A stretch of DNA of 64,000 nucleotides from Paenibacillus sp. OVF10 (GTDB taxonomy: Bacteria; Bacillota; Bacilli; Paenibacillales; Paenibacillaceae): contig CP094668.1 in NCBI GenBank assembly GCA_022836915.1, forward strand, positions 6,076,001-6,140,000, given 5' to 3'. Below the pieces are notes generated by a model. That model saw only the letters and a program-made list of their open reading frames with translations. It ran no database searches and was not told the origin of the DNA. This document shows, in pieces, positions 56,189-64,000 of this stretch. Both the position numbers and the translations under genes were made by a program. Each line of letters begins with the position of its first letter. Position 1 is the first letter of the stretch.

Positions 56189-57123
56189 AAGATGTTTTTG
56201 GCTACTTCCTGCATTCGAAAGCGTAAAGACTCCGGCTCCAAGACCTCGATATCTCCACCCCAACCAAGTAAATAATGCAAGATTTCCTCCGGGTAGCGGA
56301 CACGAAAATGAAAAATCACACCTTCCTCTTGATCCTCAAATGCATCCATATAAAAATGAAGGGCCTCCATAATTTTGTCAGCGATTTCAGGTTTAGCCCT
56401 GATTAATATGTGTTCGTTACGGTCGTCAGGAGGTCGATAACTGTTTAGATCAAAATCCGGCGGCAAAAGGAATTGATCCTCCAGCACGGAAAGTTCAGTC
56501 ATGCGTGACAAACGAAAATGACGGATGTCTTGTCGCATATCACAACGTGCAATTAACATCCAATTCTCCTGAACCAGTGAGAGGCCATAGGGTGAAACCT
56601 CACGCATGTTATACCGATTCCCATCCGTTCCTGGCATTTTTTTCAGATACATAAAGCTGATTTTACGTTGATCCAGAATGGCATTACGTATCTGGTTAAG
56701 GTATGTTTTCACCCGTGCTCGGGTTAAAGGTTCAACCGTATGAAGCAGTCGCATCGTTTCCCGAACACGTGTTGATTCATTACGAACGGATTCTGGTAAG
56801 ATCGCTTCAATTTTTCGTTGAGCCGACTTAGCCTCCATCGCGTATTCTGTATCCATTCTCTGTTCGATAAAATCAGCTCCCATTAGCAGGGATACGGCTT
56901 CTTCTGCGGTGAAGCTTACCGGGGGCAGAAAATATCCTTCCATGAGGGAATACCCCTGACCCGGAGCACCCATGATCGGAACACCAGCCTCACTTAATGC
57001 CTGAATATCTCGATATATCGTACGTACACTCGTCTCCAATTGAGCAGCTAAATCTTCTGCTCTTAACATCTTTCTTCGCTGCAATTCAAGCGTAATCGCA
57101 AGCTGTCGCTCAGTTTTGTTCAT
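56176..57123 (-). CDS. WYL-domain transcriptional regulator (YafY-like)
   Basis: 315 residues: a DeoR-type winged helix (LAAQLETSVRTIYRDIQALS, then EAGVPIMGAPGQGY), a linker, a WYL domain (ISFMYLKKMPGTDGNRYNMR, LSLVQENWMLIARCDMR, FRLSRM) and a WCX C-terminal domain. WYL domains bind small ligands or nucleic acid. It is the gene before the EVE-domain gene but has its own terminator-like hairpin between. Confidence 0.9.
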   Translation of the reverse strand: MNKTERQLAITLELQRRKMLRAEDLAAQLETSVRTIYRDIQALSEAGVPIMGAPGQGYSLMEGYFLPPVSFTAEEAVSLLMGADFIEQRMDTEYAMEAKSAQRKIEAILPESVRNESTRVRETMRLLHTVEPLTRARVKTYLNQIRNAILDQRKISFMYLKKMPGTDGNRYNMREVSPYGLSLVQENWMLIARCDMRQDIRHFRLSRMTELSVLEDQFLLPPDFDLNSYRPPDDRNEHILIRAKPEIADKIMEALHFYMDAFEDQEEGVIFHFRVRYPEEILHYLLGWGGDIEVLEPESLRFRMQEVAKNILKHY

Positions 57124-57385
57124 TTTCTAAGCCCCCACCGTTTCATCATCCCAACCTAAATCATTCTATCACAGTAACGTGTCTTTTCGTTTCGTGAATT
57201 AAAGCTATGGAACGTCTTACATGCCACCCGAAGAAAATCTTTTGTGGACTGGGTAGTGTGTTGTTTGTAAGATCCGACCTATCTCCACTTTATATTTAAA
57301 CTGGAAAAATACGATACATATACCGATAATGTTGAAGATGTCTAACAACGCAAAGATCCATATACATTGAAGGAGTTGCACACTT

Positions 57386-58344
57386 TTGAAAAGATTCTAT
57401 CTAGGCTTTGGATTAACGATCACCATTATCATTGGACTGTTATCAAGCGCTACTCCAACAGAAGCAGCATCGAAGAAAGTAAACTTAAAATTGTCAGAGG
57501 GAGCGACGTACTATGGTGAAGTTTTAAACGGGAAACCTCATGGTAAAGGAACCACAAGATGGGGAGAAACCGAAGTTTACTCTGGAGATTGGATGAGTGG
57601 TAAGCGGCAAGGAAAAGGCAAGTATACATATACATTAGTTAAAGGTGGAGGTGTCCCCTTTGAGGATTACGATGAATCTAATATGGGCCATGGAACAGGT
57701 GAATTCACTACAAAAACCTACACCGGATCATGGATTAATGATACATATCATGGTAAAGGAAAAGAAATTACGCAATGGTTAGAAGTACAGTATCTTACTT
57801 CTGATGGTAAGGTTTACCCTATACTTGACAGATACATCAACACCATTAACAATGGAACATTCAATCAGGGCAAGATGACTCAAGGATATTACGCAATTCA
57901 CTCTTCAGATACTGTCTCACTAGGATATACTGATCACACAACTACGATTGCTCTCAAAAATGATTATTTCAACGAAAAGTTAACCGGGGACAAGGACTTT
58001 TTGACACGATTATCGATTATAAAAAGAAACACGGTTCTTCTGAAAAATATATTGGGATTAAACCATCCGAATTCTCCAAAGGTACATTAACTAATGGCAA
58101 ATTCACGGGGGTTACGCATCTAATCGATTATAGCAATACTGTTAGTTATTCTAAACAAGTCATAATGAACGATAACGTATTAAAGGAGAATCACATAACA
58201 TCTGGCGTATTTCATAAAGATCGTAAGAAGACCATTAATGAATTCCTGCAAGCTATTAAGCCCTACTCAGTCAAAATCAATACCATCTCTGACGAGATTA
58301 TGTCATTAAAAGACATTAACTATGAGGGAATGATCCCTAGGTAG
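57386..58344 (+). CDS. Secreted MORN-repeat protein, frameshifted
   Basis: AAGGAG precedes TTG at 57386, giving MKRFYLGFGLTITIIIGLLS, a signal peptide ending near TPTEAAS. Four or so MORN repeats follow (YYGEVLNGKPHGKGTTRWG, YSGDWMSGKRQGKGKYTY, YTGSWINDTYHGKGKEI). The frame is lost at a T5 run (57998-58002); a sixth T gives GDKDFFDTIIDYKKKHGSSE and continues to a TAG at 58344, about 320 residues. Exported MORN proteins probably bind surface components. Confidence 0.8.
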
Positions 58345-58357
58345 TGGAGGTCACAAA

Positions 58358-58702
58358 ATGAGCAAAAAGCGATGGATTGTGAGTATAGTCATTTTGATTA
58401 TCATACTTTTCATGAGCGAATTGATAATGTTGTCCTCAGGAAAGGTTGGAGTTCTCAACATAACGCAGAGAATCATTTCAGGTGCACCTCATGTTATCGT
58501 TCAAGGGCAGACACTGTCTTACCAAGGTAAGGTTCATTGGGAGGATATCCAAAGTAGTATCGAAGAATATTCCGCAAGCGATGAAGGAACGGTCTTGTAT
58601 AAAGCACTAGGCACCCCTGTCCCACCACCTTGGATATATGTGAGAAAAGGAAACCATCAGGGTTTCCGATATAAAATCCCGCAGCTTCCCTGGAAACTAT
58701 AA
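58358..58702 (+). CDS. Small membrane-anchored protein
   Basis: 114 residues with one N-terminal membrane helix (about residues 7-27) and an outer domain of about 85 residues. GTGGAGG precedes the ATG, 13 bases after the MORN protein stop, so both are likely one transcript. No family recognised. Confidence 0.65.
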   Translation: MSKKRWIVSIVILIIILFMSELIMLSSGKVGVLNITQRIISGAPHVIVQGQTLSYQGKVHWEDIQSSIEEYSASDEGTVLYKALGTPVPPPWIYVRKGNHQGFRYKIPQLPWKL

Positions 58703-58832
58703 AATGATCTGGGAACTTCACGAGCGGACATCACCAGATGTTCGCTTTTGCAATGAATTTGTAGTCTACCTCGCTCAATGGTGACATGTCCTATGGTTCA
58801 GGTATCAAATACAATCCACACTATTGTTCATC

Positions 58833-59294
58833 TCACTTTTCTTCCAATCCGTTAAACTGCCTGAGCATGGCGGTGAAACGCTCCAGTTCCTTATCATCCC
58901 ATCTGGATATACGGTCATAAAAAGCTGACTCCTTCTCCTTGAGCGCACCAACCGTCGATTGTTGACCAAGTTCCGTAAGAGACAGTAAAACCCCGCGCCG
59001 ATCCTTGGGGTCTTGCTCTTTGCTAACATATCCCGACTTTTCGAGTTGTTTGATTAATCGGCTGACCGAGCTGCGGTCCATTGCATTCGCTTCTGCCAAA
59101 GCCGCGGCGCTTGTTGGGCCATAGGAGTAGAGCCACCGTACCAGTTGAAAAGCGGCAGGTTGCAGATTCGCATCAAAACGCTCGGCAGATCGAACGTTAA
59201 GCGCATGCGAAGCACTGATCAGTGCATGAATCTGCTCACCCAGCGCTAGCTCCAGGGCTGTTCTATCTTTGGTTTTGACTGGATTTTCACTCAT
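58833..59294 (-). CDS. MarR-family transcriptional regulator
   Basis: 153 residues with the MarR winged helix (YGPTSAAALAEANAMDRSSV, SRLIKQLEKSGYVSKEQ, PKDRRGVLLSLTELGQQ). GAGAGGGAG precedes the ATG at 59294. It is divergent to the short-chain dehydrogenase gene and shares a 135-base promoter region with a dyad at 59351-59368, so it probably represses both. Confidence 0.9.
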   Translation of the reverse strand: MSENPVKTKDRTALELALGEQIHALISASHALNVRSAERFDANLQPAAFQLVRWLYSYGPTSAAALAEANAMDRSSVSRLIKQLEKSGYVSKEQDPKDRRGVLLSLTELGQQSTVGALKEKESAFYDRISRWDDKELERFTAMLRQFNGLEEK

Positions 59295-59350
59295 TATTGT
59301 TAACTCCCTCTCCAGATACATGAAAGTAGACTTCTCGAAATATAGTCGAC

Positions 59351-59368
59351 AAATATCAATTAATATTT
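59351..59368. promoter_or_regulatory. Candidate MarR operator
   Basis: AAATAT CAATTA ATATTT, an almost perfect palindrome in the divergent promoter region, with a second ATCAA/TTGAT overlap. Arm length suits a MarR dimer. Confidence 0.45.
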
Positions 59369-59429
59369 ATAGTTGATTTATGTCCATTATATAATTCCGA
59401 ATCTATTCGTGTCAAAAGGAGATCTTCTC

Positions 59430-60308
59430 ATGAAAACTAAACATCCCATTATTATAATTACCGGAGCAACAAGCGGTTTAGGGCAGCTTGCAGCCATGGA
59501 ACTCGCCAAACGCGGGGCACATCTTATACTCACAGCCCGAAGCAAGGAACGTGCCGAGGCTACCAGGTACAAAATCAAGGAAATCATGCCGTCTGCCAAA
59601 ATTGAATTTTTCTATGGAGACTTGTCCTTACTGAGTGATGTAAAACGTGTTGGACTTGAGATTGCAGCCGCTTATCCACGTATAGACGTACTTCTGAACA
59701 ATGCCGGACTTCATGCTTTTGAACAGAGAGTCACGTCCGAAGGATTTGCCGAGATGATTGCCGTGAATTATTTGGCACCTTGGCTGTTAACGCACACATT
59801 GCAATCTTCCCTGTTTCAGGCGGGCCATGCCCGAGTCGTCAATGTTGCATCTGAAGCTTCGCGGAATCATGGCACACTGGTATTGCCAGATGACTTAACG
59901 GATATCACTCCTTTTACTGCACGCGGTTCCTCTCCAATCTATGGCAAAACCAAACTGCTCAATATTATGTTTACTGGTGAACTAGCCAGACAATGGCGTG
60001 GAACCGGAATTCGCGTAAATGCCTTGAATCCTGGCTTTAATGTTACGGGTCTTGGACGAGAGCTATGGTTTGCAAGTGTGCTTGAACGCATTTCAACCTT
60101 TTTGCACATTGGCGACCCGCGCCGGGGTGCGGATATCATTACTCGGTTGGCTGTGGATTCGAAGTATGGCGAGGTTTCGGGAGGATATTTCAATGTGGGG
60201 ACTGGAGCATCTATTGTTCCTACACATCCTGGAGGAGATGAGGCCATGCAAAACAGACTGTGGATCGTTACGAGACAACTGATGAAAGATCACGGCGTGC
60301 TGGATTAA
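59430..60308 (+). CDS. Short-chain dehydrogenase/reductase
   Basis: 292 residues: the nucleotide-binding TGATSGLG near the N-terminus, LLNNAGLHA, and the catalytic YGKTK (Tyr and Lys), with Ser in the SEASRNHG region. GGAG precedes the ATG at 59430. The closing region resembles retinol dehydrogenase-like SDRs. Divergent to the MarR gene, so a redox-active lipophilic ligand is plausible. Confidence 0.88.
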   Translation: MKTKHPIIIITGATSGLGQLAAMELAKRGAHLILTARSKERAEATRYKIKEIMPSAKIEFFYGDLSLLSDVKRVGLEIAAAYPRIDVLLNNAGLHAFEQRVTSEGFAEMIAVNYLAPWLLTHTLQSSLFQAGHARVVNVASEASRNHGTLVLPDDLTDITPFTARGSSPIYGKTKLLNIMFTGELARQWRGTGIRVNALNPGFNVTGLGRELWFASVLERISTFLHIGDPRRGADIITRLAVDSKYGEVSGGYFNVGTGASIVPTHPGGDEAMQNRLWIVTRQLMKDHGVLD

Positions 60309-60318
60309 TTGAACAAGA

Positions 60319-60369
60319 ACAGGGGTGTTCCATAAGCCACAAATATAGCTAGGAACACCCCTCCTTTTT
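60319..60369 (+). terminator. Terminator after the SDR gene
   Basis: AGGGGTGTTCC and GGAACACCCCT form a perfect 11-base stem followed by CCTTTTTC. Confidence 0.85.
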
Positions 60370-60376
60370 CAGTAAC

Positions 60377-61204
60377 TTAGATTGCCGCAAATACCTTGTC
60401 AAAACCCGCTTTCGACTTAGCCAATATTTCACTCAAACTTAGATTCGATGCCGGTGCCAGTACTTCCTGAGCCACCACGCCATTGTAACCAATCGCCTGC
60501 AGATTTCTCAGAAATCCACCCAAATCAATGACCCCTTCGCCGGGGTATAAACGCTCATAATCCAGCAATTCTTCCACAGGCAGATCATAAGCATCATTGA
60601 TATGCACATGAACAACCTGTTCTTTCTTCAGCTTCAACAGATCTTCCATCGGTAGACCATTCGTATGCCAGTGATAGGAATCCACCAGTAAACCTACGTT
60701 AGGTGCATGGATCGTCTCGATCCAGTCCAGGGTATCCTCCACACGCCAGATAAACGGATTTTTCCATTGGGTCCGCAAGTGATGGCAACCAACAAACTCC
60801 AGCCCTAACTTAATCCCGTAAGCATCCAAGATATCTGCGCAGAGTCTCAAGCGTTTCGTAGCCGCCGCCATAAATTGCGCTGCTGGCTGATCCGTCGAGG
60901 GTAAAATATACGTGCAGCAGCTGTAACAATTCAGTGAAGCAGAAGCTTCTGCCATAGCGACCAAAGATTGCAACCCCTCACGAAATTGTTCATCTGTCGT
61001 CCGCCACTCTACCGTCAGACCCGATGAACCGATGATCACCTGATTGCTTTCCAGCAGATGTTGCGCCCGTTCCTTGCCATACGTTTCAATCAATGAGAGC
61101 GGATTCAAATCTACAGATCCGAATCCGTGCCTGGCCGCCTCTGTGATATATTGTTCATCAGACTCGATGTTGCCCAGTCCCGCATTCGTTAACCCTCTAA
61201 TCAT
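60377..61204 (-). CDS. Sugar phosphate isomerase/epimerase (xylose isomerase-like TIM barrel)
   Basis: 275 residues with the IolE-type blocks: LGLEFVG (metal Glu), VGLLVDSYHWH (Asp, His), HVHINDAYD (His, Asp) and VVAQEVL (second Glu). These four ligands bind a divalent metal and are all present. Function in sugar or inositol metabolism is inferred from family. Separated from the monooxygenase gene upstream by a terminator. Confidence 0.85.
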   Translation of the reverse strand: MIRGLTNAGLGNIESDEQYITEAARHGFGSVDLNPLSLIETYGKERAQHLLESNQVIIGSSGLTVEWRTTDEQFREGLQSLVAMAEASASLNCYSCCTYILPSTDQPAAQFMAAATKRLRLCADILDAYGIKLGLEFVGCHHLRTQWKNPFIWRVEDTLDWIETIHAPNVGLLVDSYHWHTNGLPMEDLLKLKKEQVVHVHINDAYDLPVEELLDYERLYPGEGVIDLGGFLRNLQAIGYNGVVAQEVLAPASNLSLSEILAKSKAGFDKVFAAI

Positions 61205-61300
61205 CCCAATCTCCTCCTGTGACTAGTCTGGAATTGCAGCTTGTGTATCATTTTCTTTATCATTTTATAATAGCAGTACTCTCCAAAAAAGAAACCATTA

Positions 61301-61344
61301 AAAAAGAGCCGCAACAACGTTATATTAACGTCATTACCGCTCTA
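61301..61344 (-). terminator. Terminator of the monooxygenase gene
   Basis: AGAGC/GCTCT stem with an inner AACGTTA/TAACGT segment; the reverse strand continues with six T. Confidence 0.6.
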
Positions 61345-61350
61345 ACTTCT

Positions 61351-62673
61351 CTATCTCACGCTCTCTAACGTATACCGGTTACGCGGAATCTCAAGACCCA
61401 GATTCTCCCTTAGCGTCTCATGTTCATACTCCGTGCGGAACAGCCCTCGTTCTTGCAGAACCGGGACAACTAGCTCCACGAAATCTTCCAAACCATTGGG
61501 CACCACGGTACGAACATTGAATCCGTCTGCCGCTTCGCCTTCAAACCATTCCTGAATCTGATCTGCGATCTGATCCGGTGTACCAATGAACGATGTACGT
61601 GGAGTGGATGCCAGCAACGCGACTTGGCGCAGGGTCAGCCCCTGTTCCCGTGCCTGCTGCTTAATCTTATCTGTTGTACTGCGGAAGCTGTTGCTGCCGA
61701 TCTCCCCAATCTCAGGGAAAGGTTCGTCCAGCGGGAACTGGGAGAAGTCGTAATGATCGAAGTAACGTCCCAGATAATTCAACGCCTGATCAATACTCAC
61801 CAGTTCGGCAATTTCCTGATATTTCTGCTCAGCCTCTTCCGCTGTTCTACCCACAATGGGGCCGATGCCCGGGAAGATCAGGATATCCTCTGCCTTGCGT
61901 CCATAAGCCACCGCTCTTGCTTTCACATCGCGGTAGAACTCCTTTGCTTCCTCCAACGTCTCATGTCCCGTGTAGACGGCATCTGCCGATCGGGCGGCCA
62001 GATCTTTACCAGATTCAGATGAGCCCGCCTGAAAAATCACCGGATGCCCCTGCTTCGAACGCCCCACATTAAGCGGACCCTGTACCGAGAAGTGCGCTCC
62101 CTTGTGATTTAGCGTATGTAGCTTAGCAGGATCGAAAAATACGCCCTGTTCCTTGTCTCCGATAAAGGCATCGTCCTCCCAGGAATCCCAAAGTCCTTTG
62201 ACCACATTCAGATGTTCTTCCGCAATCTCGTAGCGCAGCGCATGGTTCGGATGTTCGCCTTTGCCAAAATTAAGTGCCGATCCTTCCAGAGGTGAAGTAA
62301 CCACATTCCATCCGGCTCTTCCACCGCTTAATTGATCTAACGAGGCAAATTGCCGCGCAACCGTGAAGGGCTCACTATAGGAAGTAGACAATGTAGCAAC
62401 CAGCCCGATATGGGAAGTTGCCCCAGCGAGTGCGGACAGAAGCGTGAGAGGTTCGAAGCGATTGAGAAAATGTGGATTGGACTTCTCGTTAATGAAGAGG
62501 CCATCTGCAATAAAGAGCAGATCAAACTTCCCTTTTTCCGCGATACGCACCTGCTTCTTGTAGAATTCCAGACTAACGCTCGCGTTAATTGGAATATCCG
62601 GGTGACGCCAAAAGGAAATGCTGTTACCCACTCCGTTCAGATTGGCTCCCAACTTCAATTGTCGTTGCGACAT
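61351..62673 (-). CDS. FMN-dependent monooxygenase (NtaA/SnaA/DszA family)
   Basis: 440 residues of the bacterial-luciferase-like fold: GKFDLLFIADGLFI, SHIGLVATLSTSYSEPFTVA, QFASLDQLSGGRAGWNVVTS and VIFQAGSSESGKDLAA are the family blocks around the flavin site. These enzymes use FMNH2 to oxidise compounds such as nitrilotriacetate or sulfur heterocycles. An MFS gene lies 71 bases upstream without a terminator, so uptake or export of the same compound is plausible. Confidence 0.92.
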   Translation of the reverse strand: MSQRQLKLGANLNGVGNSISFWRHPDIPINASVSLEFYKKQVRIAEKGKFDLLFIADGLFINEKSNPHFLNRFEPLTLLSALAGATSHIGLVATLSTSYSEPFTVARQFASLDQLSGGRAGWNVVTSPLEGSALNFGKGEHPNHALRYEIAEEHLNVVKGLWDSWEDDAFIGDKEQGVFFDPAKLHTLNHKGAHFSVQGPLNVGRSKQGHPVIFQAGSSESGKDLAARSADAVYTGHETLEEAKEFYRDVKARAVAYGRKAEDILIFPGIGPIVGRTAEEAEQKYQEIAELVSIDQALNYLGRYFDHYDFSQFPLDEPFPEIGEIGSNSFRSTTDKIKQQAREQGLTLRQVALLASTPRTSFIGTPDQIADQIQEWFEGEAADGFNVRTVVPNGLEDFVELVVPVLQERGLFRTEYEHETLRENLGLEIPRNRYTLESVR

Positions 62674-62744
62674 ATATATTCCTCCCTATGTTGTGGTGAT
62701 GACCATTCAGTTCGAGTATCCTTTTATCTCTGAGAGTCGTTTCA

Positions 62745-63992
62745 TCATTTCTTTATGCTGTTTCCGCTAACTTCTGCTGTTGCCATGCCTAATCCCGGTT
62801 TATCCGCCTGTTTCACATCACTTACCCGGACTGCCCAAGCCGCTCCAAGCAATACAATCCCTGTAAATAGAAAAATAAACGGAATGCCGATCCATCCACC
62901 GAGAAAACCACCAATTAACGGTCCAAGCACAATACCGAACTGACTCGCCGTCTGACTCAGACTGACAGCCCTCCCACGAAAATCGTGATCAGCATATTTG
63001 ATGATCAGGGCATTAAGCGCCGGATAGACTGCCGCAAAGAACAAACCATAAACAAATCGCAGGCTGCCAAAATAAATCAGATTCGTTGCTGTCATTTGCA
63101 GCAGACTGCCAATCCCACCGCCGATCAGACCGATAAACAGGGTTTTCTCGTATCCGATCCTTCCACCAATCTTCCCCCATCGCGGCCCCATAATGACGGT
63201 TGCCACACCAATCGCCGAGAAGACAATTCCTGCACTGAGTGTTGCACTGCCAATATCTCCGCCAATCTGGACCACATAGAGCGTCAGCACCGGTTCGATG
63301 ATGAGCACGGAGGTCGAGACTAAGAGAATCAAACCGTAGATTCGCATCAAACCCGGCGTGGAAGCCGCTCTTTTCAAATCCCCTATGATCTTCGTTGGAA
63401 CGATCGTACGAGTTTGTCGTGACTCCTTAACACCGAGGACCATCAGAGCCGCGAGCAATGTAATTACAGCGGATGCAATGAAACATCCCCGCAGTCCGAT
63501 CCAGTGACTCAATACACCACCGGCAAGAGGACCAAGAATTCCGCCCGCAGCGCTGGCCGTAGAGATCACGCCAAGTGCATAACCCACCTGTTTCTCCGGA
63601 GTATTGGTGCCGATCAGTGTAATCGAGGCGGGATGAAAACCAGCCATGAGTCCCTGAAAGACCCTCACCGCGATAAACGTATACGGATCATACACAAAGA
63701 AGTTAGCCAGATGTGCAATGCCTAGCCCCACTCCGGAACGGACCAGCATCAGTTTGCTGCCATATTTATCAGCCAGTGATCCCCAGAAGGGTGCGCATAA
63801 TCCGCTGATCAGAAAGCTGATGGAGATGGAGATACCCGACCAAGCTTCCAAGCCACTCTGGATACCGAGATCATTTTGCAGGAATATAGGAAAGAACGGA
63901 ACGGATAGCGAGTACGCCATATGATTGAAAAACAGGCCGAACCACAGAATATACAGATTTCTCTTCCATTGTGGCATCTTGGCATTCTCCAT
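62745..63992 (-). CDS. MFS transporter (DHA1-type, MdtG-like)
   Basis: 415 residues, twelve membrane spans, motif A (GSLADKYGSKLML) after the second span and the DHA1-type motif C (GVISTASAAGGILGPLAGGV) in the fifth. Similar in size and layout to multidrug exporters such as MdtG. Starts 8 bases from the window edge, so its ribosome binding site cannot be fully seen. Probably in one transcript with the monooxygenase gene. Confidence 0.88.
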   Translation of the reverse strand: MENAKMPQWKRNLYILWFGLFFNHMAYSLSVPFFPIFLQNDLGIQSGLEAWSGISISISFLISGLCAPFWGSLADKYGSKLMLVRSGVGLGIAHLANFFVYDPYTFIAVRVFQGLMAGFHPASITLIGTNTPEKQVGYALGVISTASAAGGILGPLAGGVLSHWIGLRGCFIASAVITLLAALMVLGVKESRQTRTIVPTKIIGDLKRAASTPGLMRIYGLILLVSTSVLIIEPVLTLYVVQIGGDIGSATLSAGIVFSAIGVATVIMGPRWGKIGGRIGYEKTLFIGLIGGGIGSLLQMTATNLIYFGSLRFVYGLFFAAVYPALNALIIKYADHDFRGRAVSLSQTASQFGIVLGPLIGGFLGGWIGIPFIFLFTGIVLLGAAWAVRVSDVKQADKPGLGMATAEVSGNSIKK

Positions 63993-64000
63993 ACTATATA

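Noticed and set aside
1..64000. CRISPR array, tRNA or rRNA genes, prophage
   Set aside because: No regularly spaced repeats, tRNA cloverleaf or rRNA motifs were noticed, and no phage structural genes are present.

Overview
The window looks like chromosomal DNA of a Paenibacillus-type Firmicute. The evidence is a large S-layer-homology (SLH) protein, a leucine-rich-repeat protein ending in a copper-amine-oxidase-like stalk domain, PucR, ROK, LicT and WYL regulators, strong AGGAGG ribosome binding sites and hairpin-plus-U terminators. No rRNA, tRNA, CRISPR array or phage block was seen.

Layout. 0-4.9 kb: a LacI-type regulator end, a HesB-like protein, a small membrane protein, a lipoprotein, a Nudix hydrolase behind a leader-peptide/terminator arrangement, an LRR protein and two decayed gene remnants. 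5-10.6 kb: a two-component system followed by two ABC export systems. 11.6-12.8 kb: an ECF sigma factor and a secreted protein that run into each other at what looks like a deletion junction. 12.9-18.3 kb: a lantibiotic-immunity cassette (ATPase, two permeases, response regulator, kinase, in the order of spaFEGRK) between two inverted IS5-family fragments. 18.7-25.3 kb: a PucR regulator, an ABC importer, an amidase and a RidA protein, likely uptake and hydrolysis of a nitrogenous compound. 25.4-35 kb: a chemoreceptor, two paralogous small membrane proteins, an iron-type alcohol dehydrogenase, an amidohydrolase coupled to a large acetyltransferase fusion, and a DedA protein. 35-42 kb: an SLH protein, then an MFS transporter and a ROK regulator. 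42-48.4 kb: a divergent XRE pair, an AT-rich stretch with a 626-residue membrane protein, and a TetR regulator with an amidohydrolase. 48.5-53 kb: a complete beta-glucoside operon (licT, bglP, 6-phospho-beta-glucosidase) with two RNA antiterminator/terminator switches. 53-64 kb: assorted stress, regulatory and metabolic genes.

A feature that colours the whole annotation: about twenty genes are interrupted by a frameshift, and in nearly every case one extra base in a short homopolymer (A, T, G or C run) restores a full-length, family-typical protein. This is most simply explained by homopolymer under-calling in the sequence. I therefore annotate these as single genes over their full restored span and state where the break is. 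A few genes are damaged in ways this cannot explain: the IS5 transposase, the methyltransferase and DUF4367-like remnants at 4.4-4.9 kb, and the junction near 12.49 kb.

The most interesting observations are the short leader ORF with nested hairpins upstream of the Nudix gene, the IS-bounded orphan lantibiotic-immunity cassette, the acetyltransferase fusion coupled to an amidohydrolase, and several long perfect inverted repeats that look like operators for the adjacent ROK, TetR, XRE and MarR regulators.
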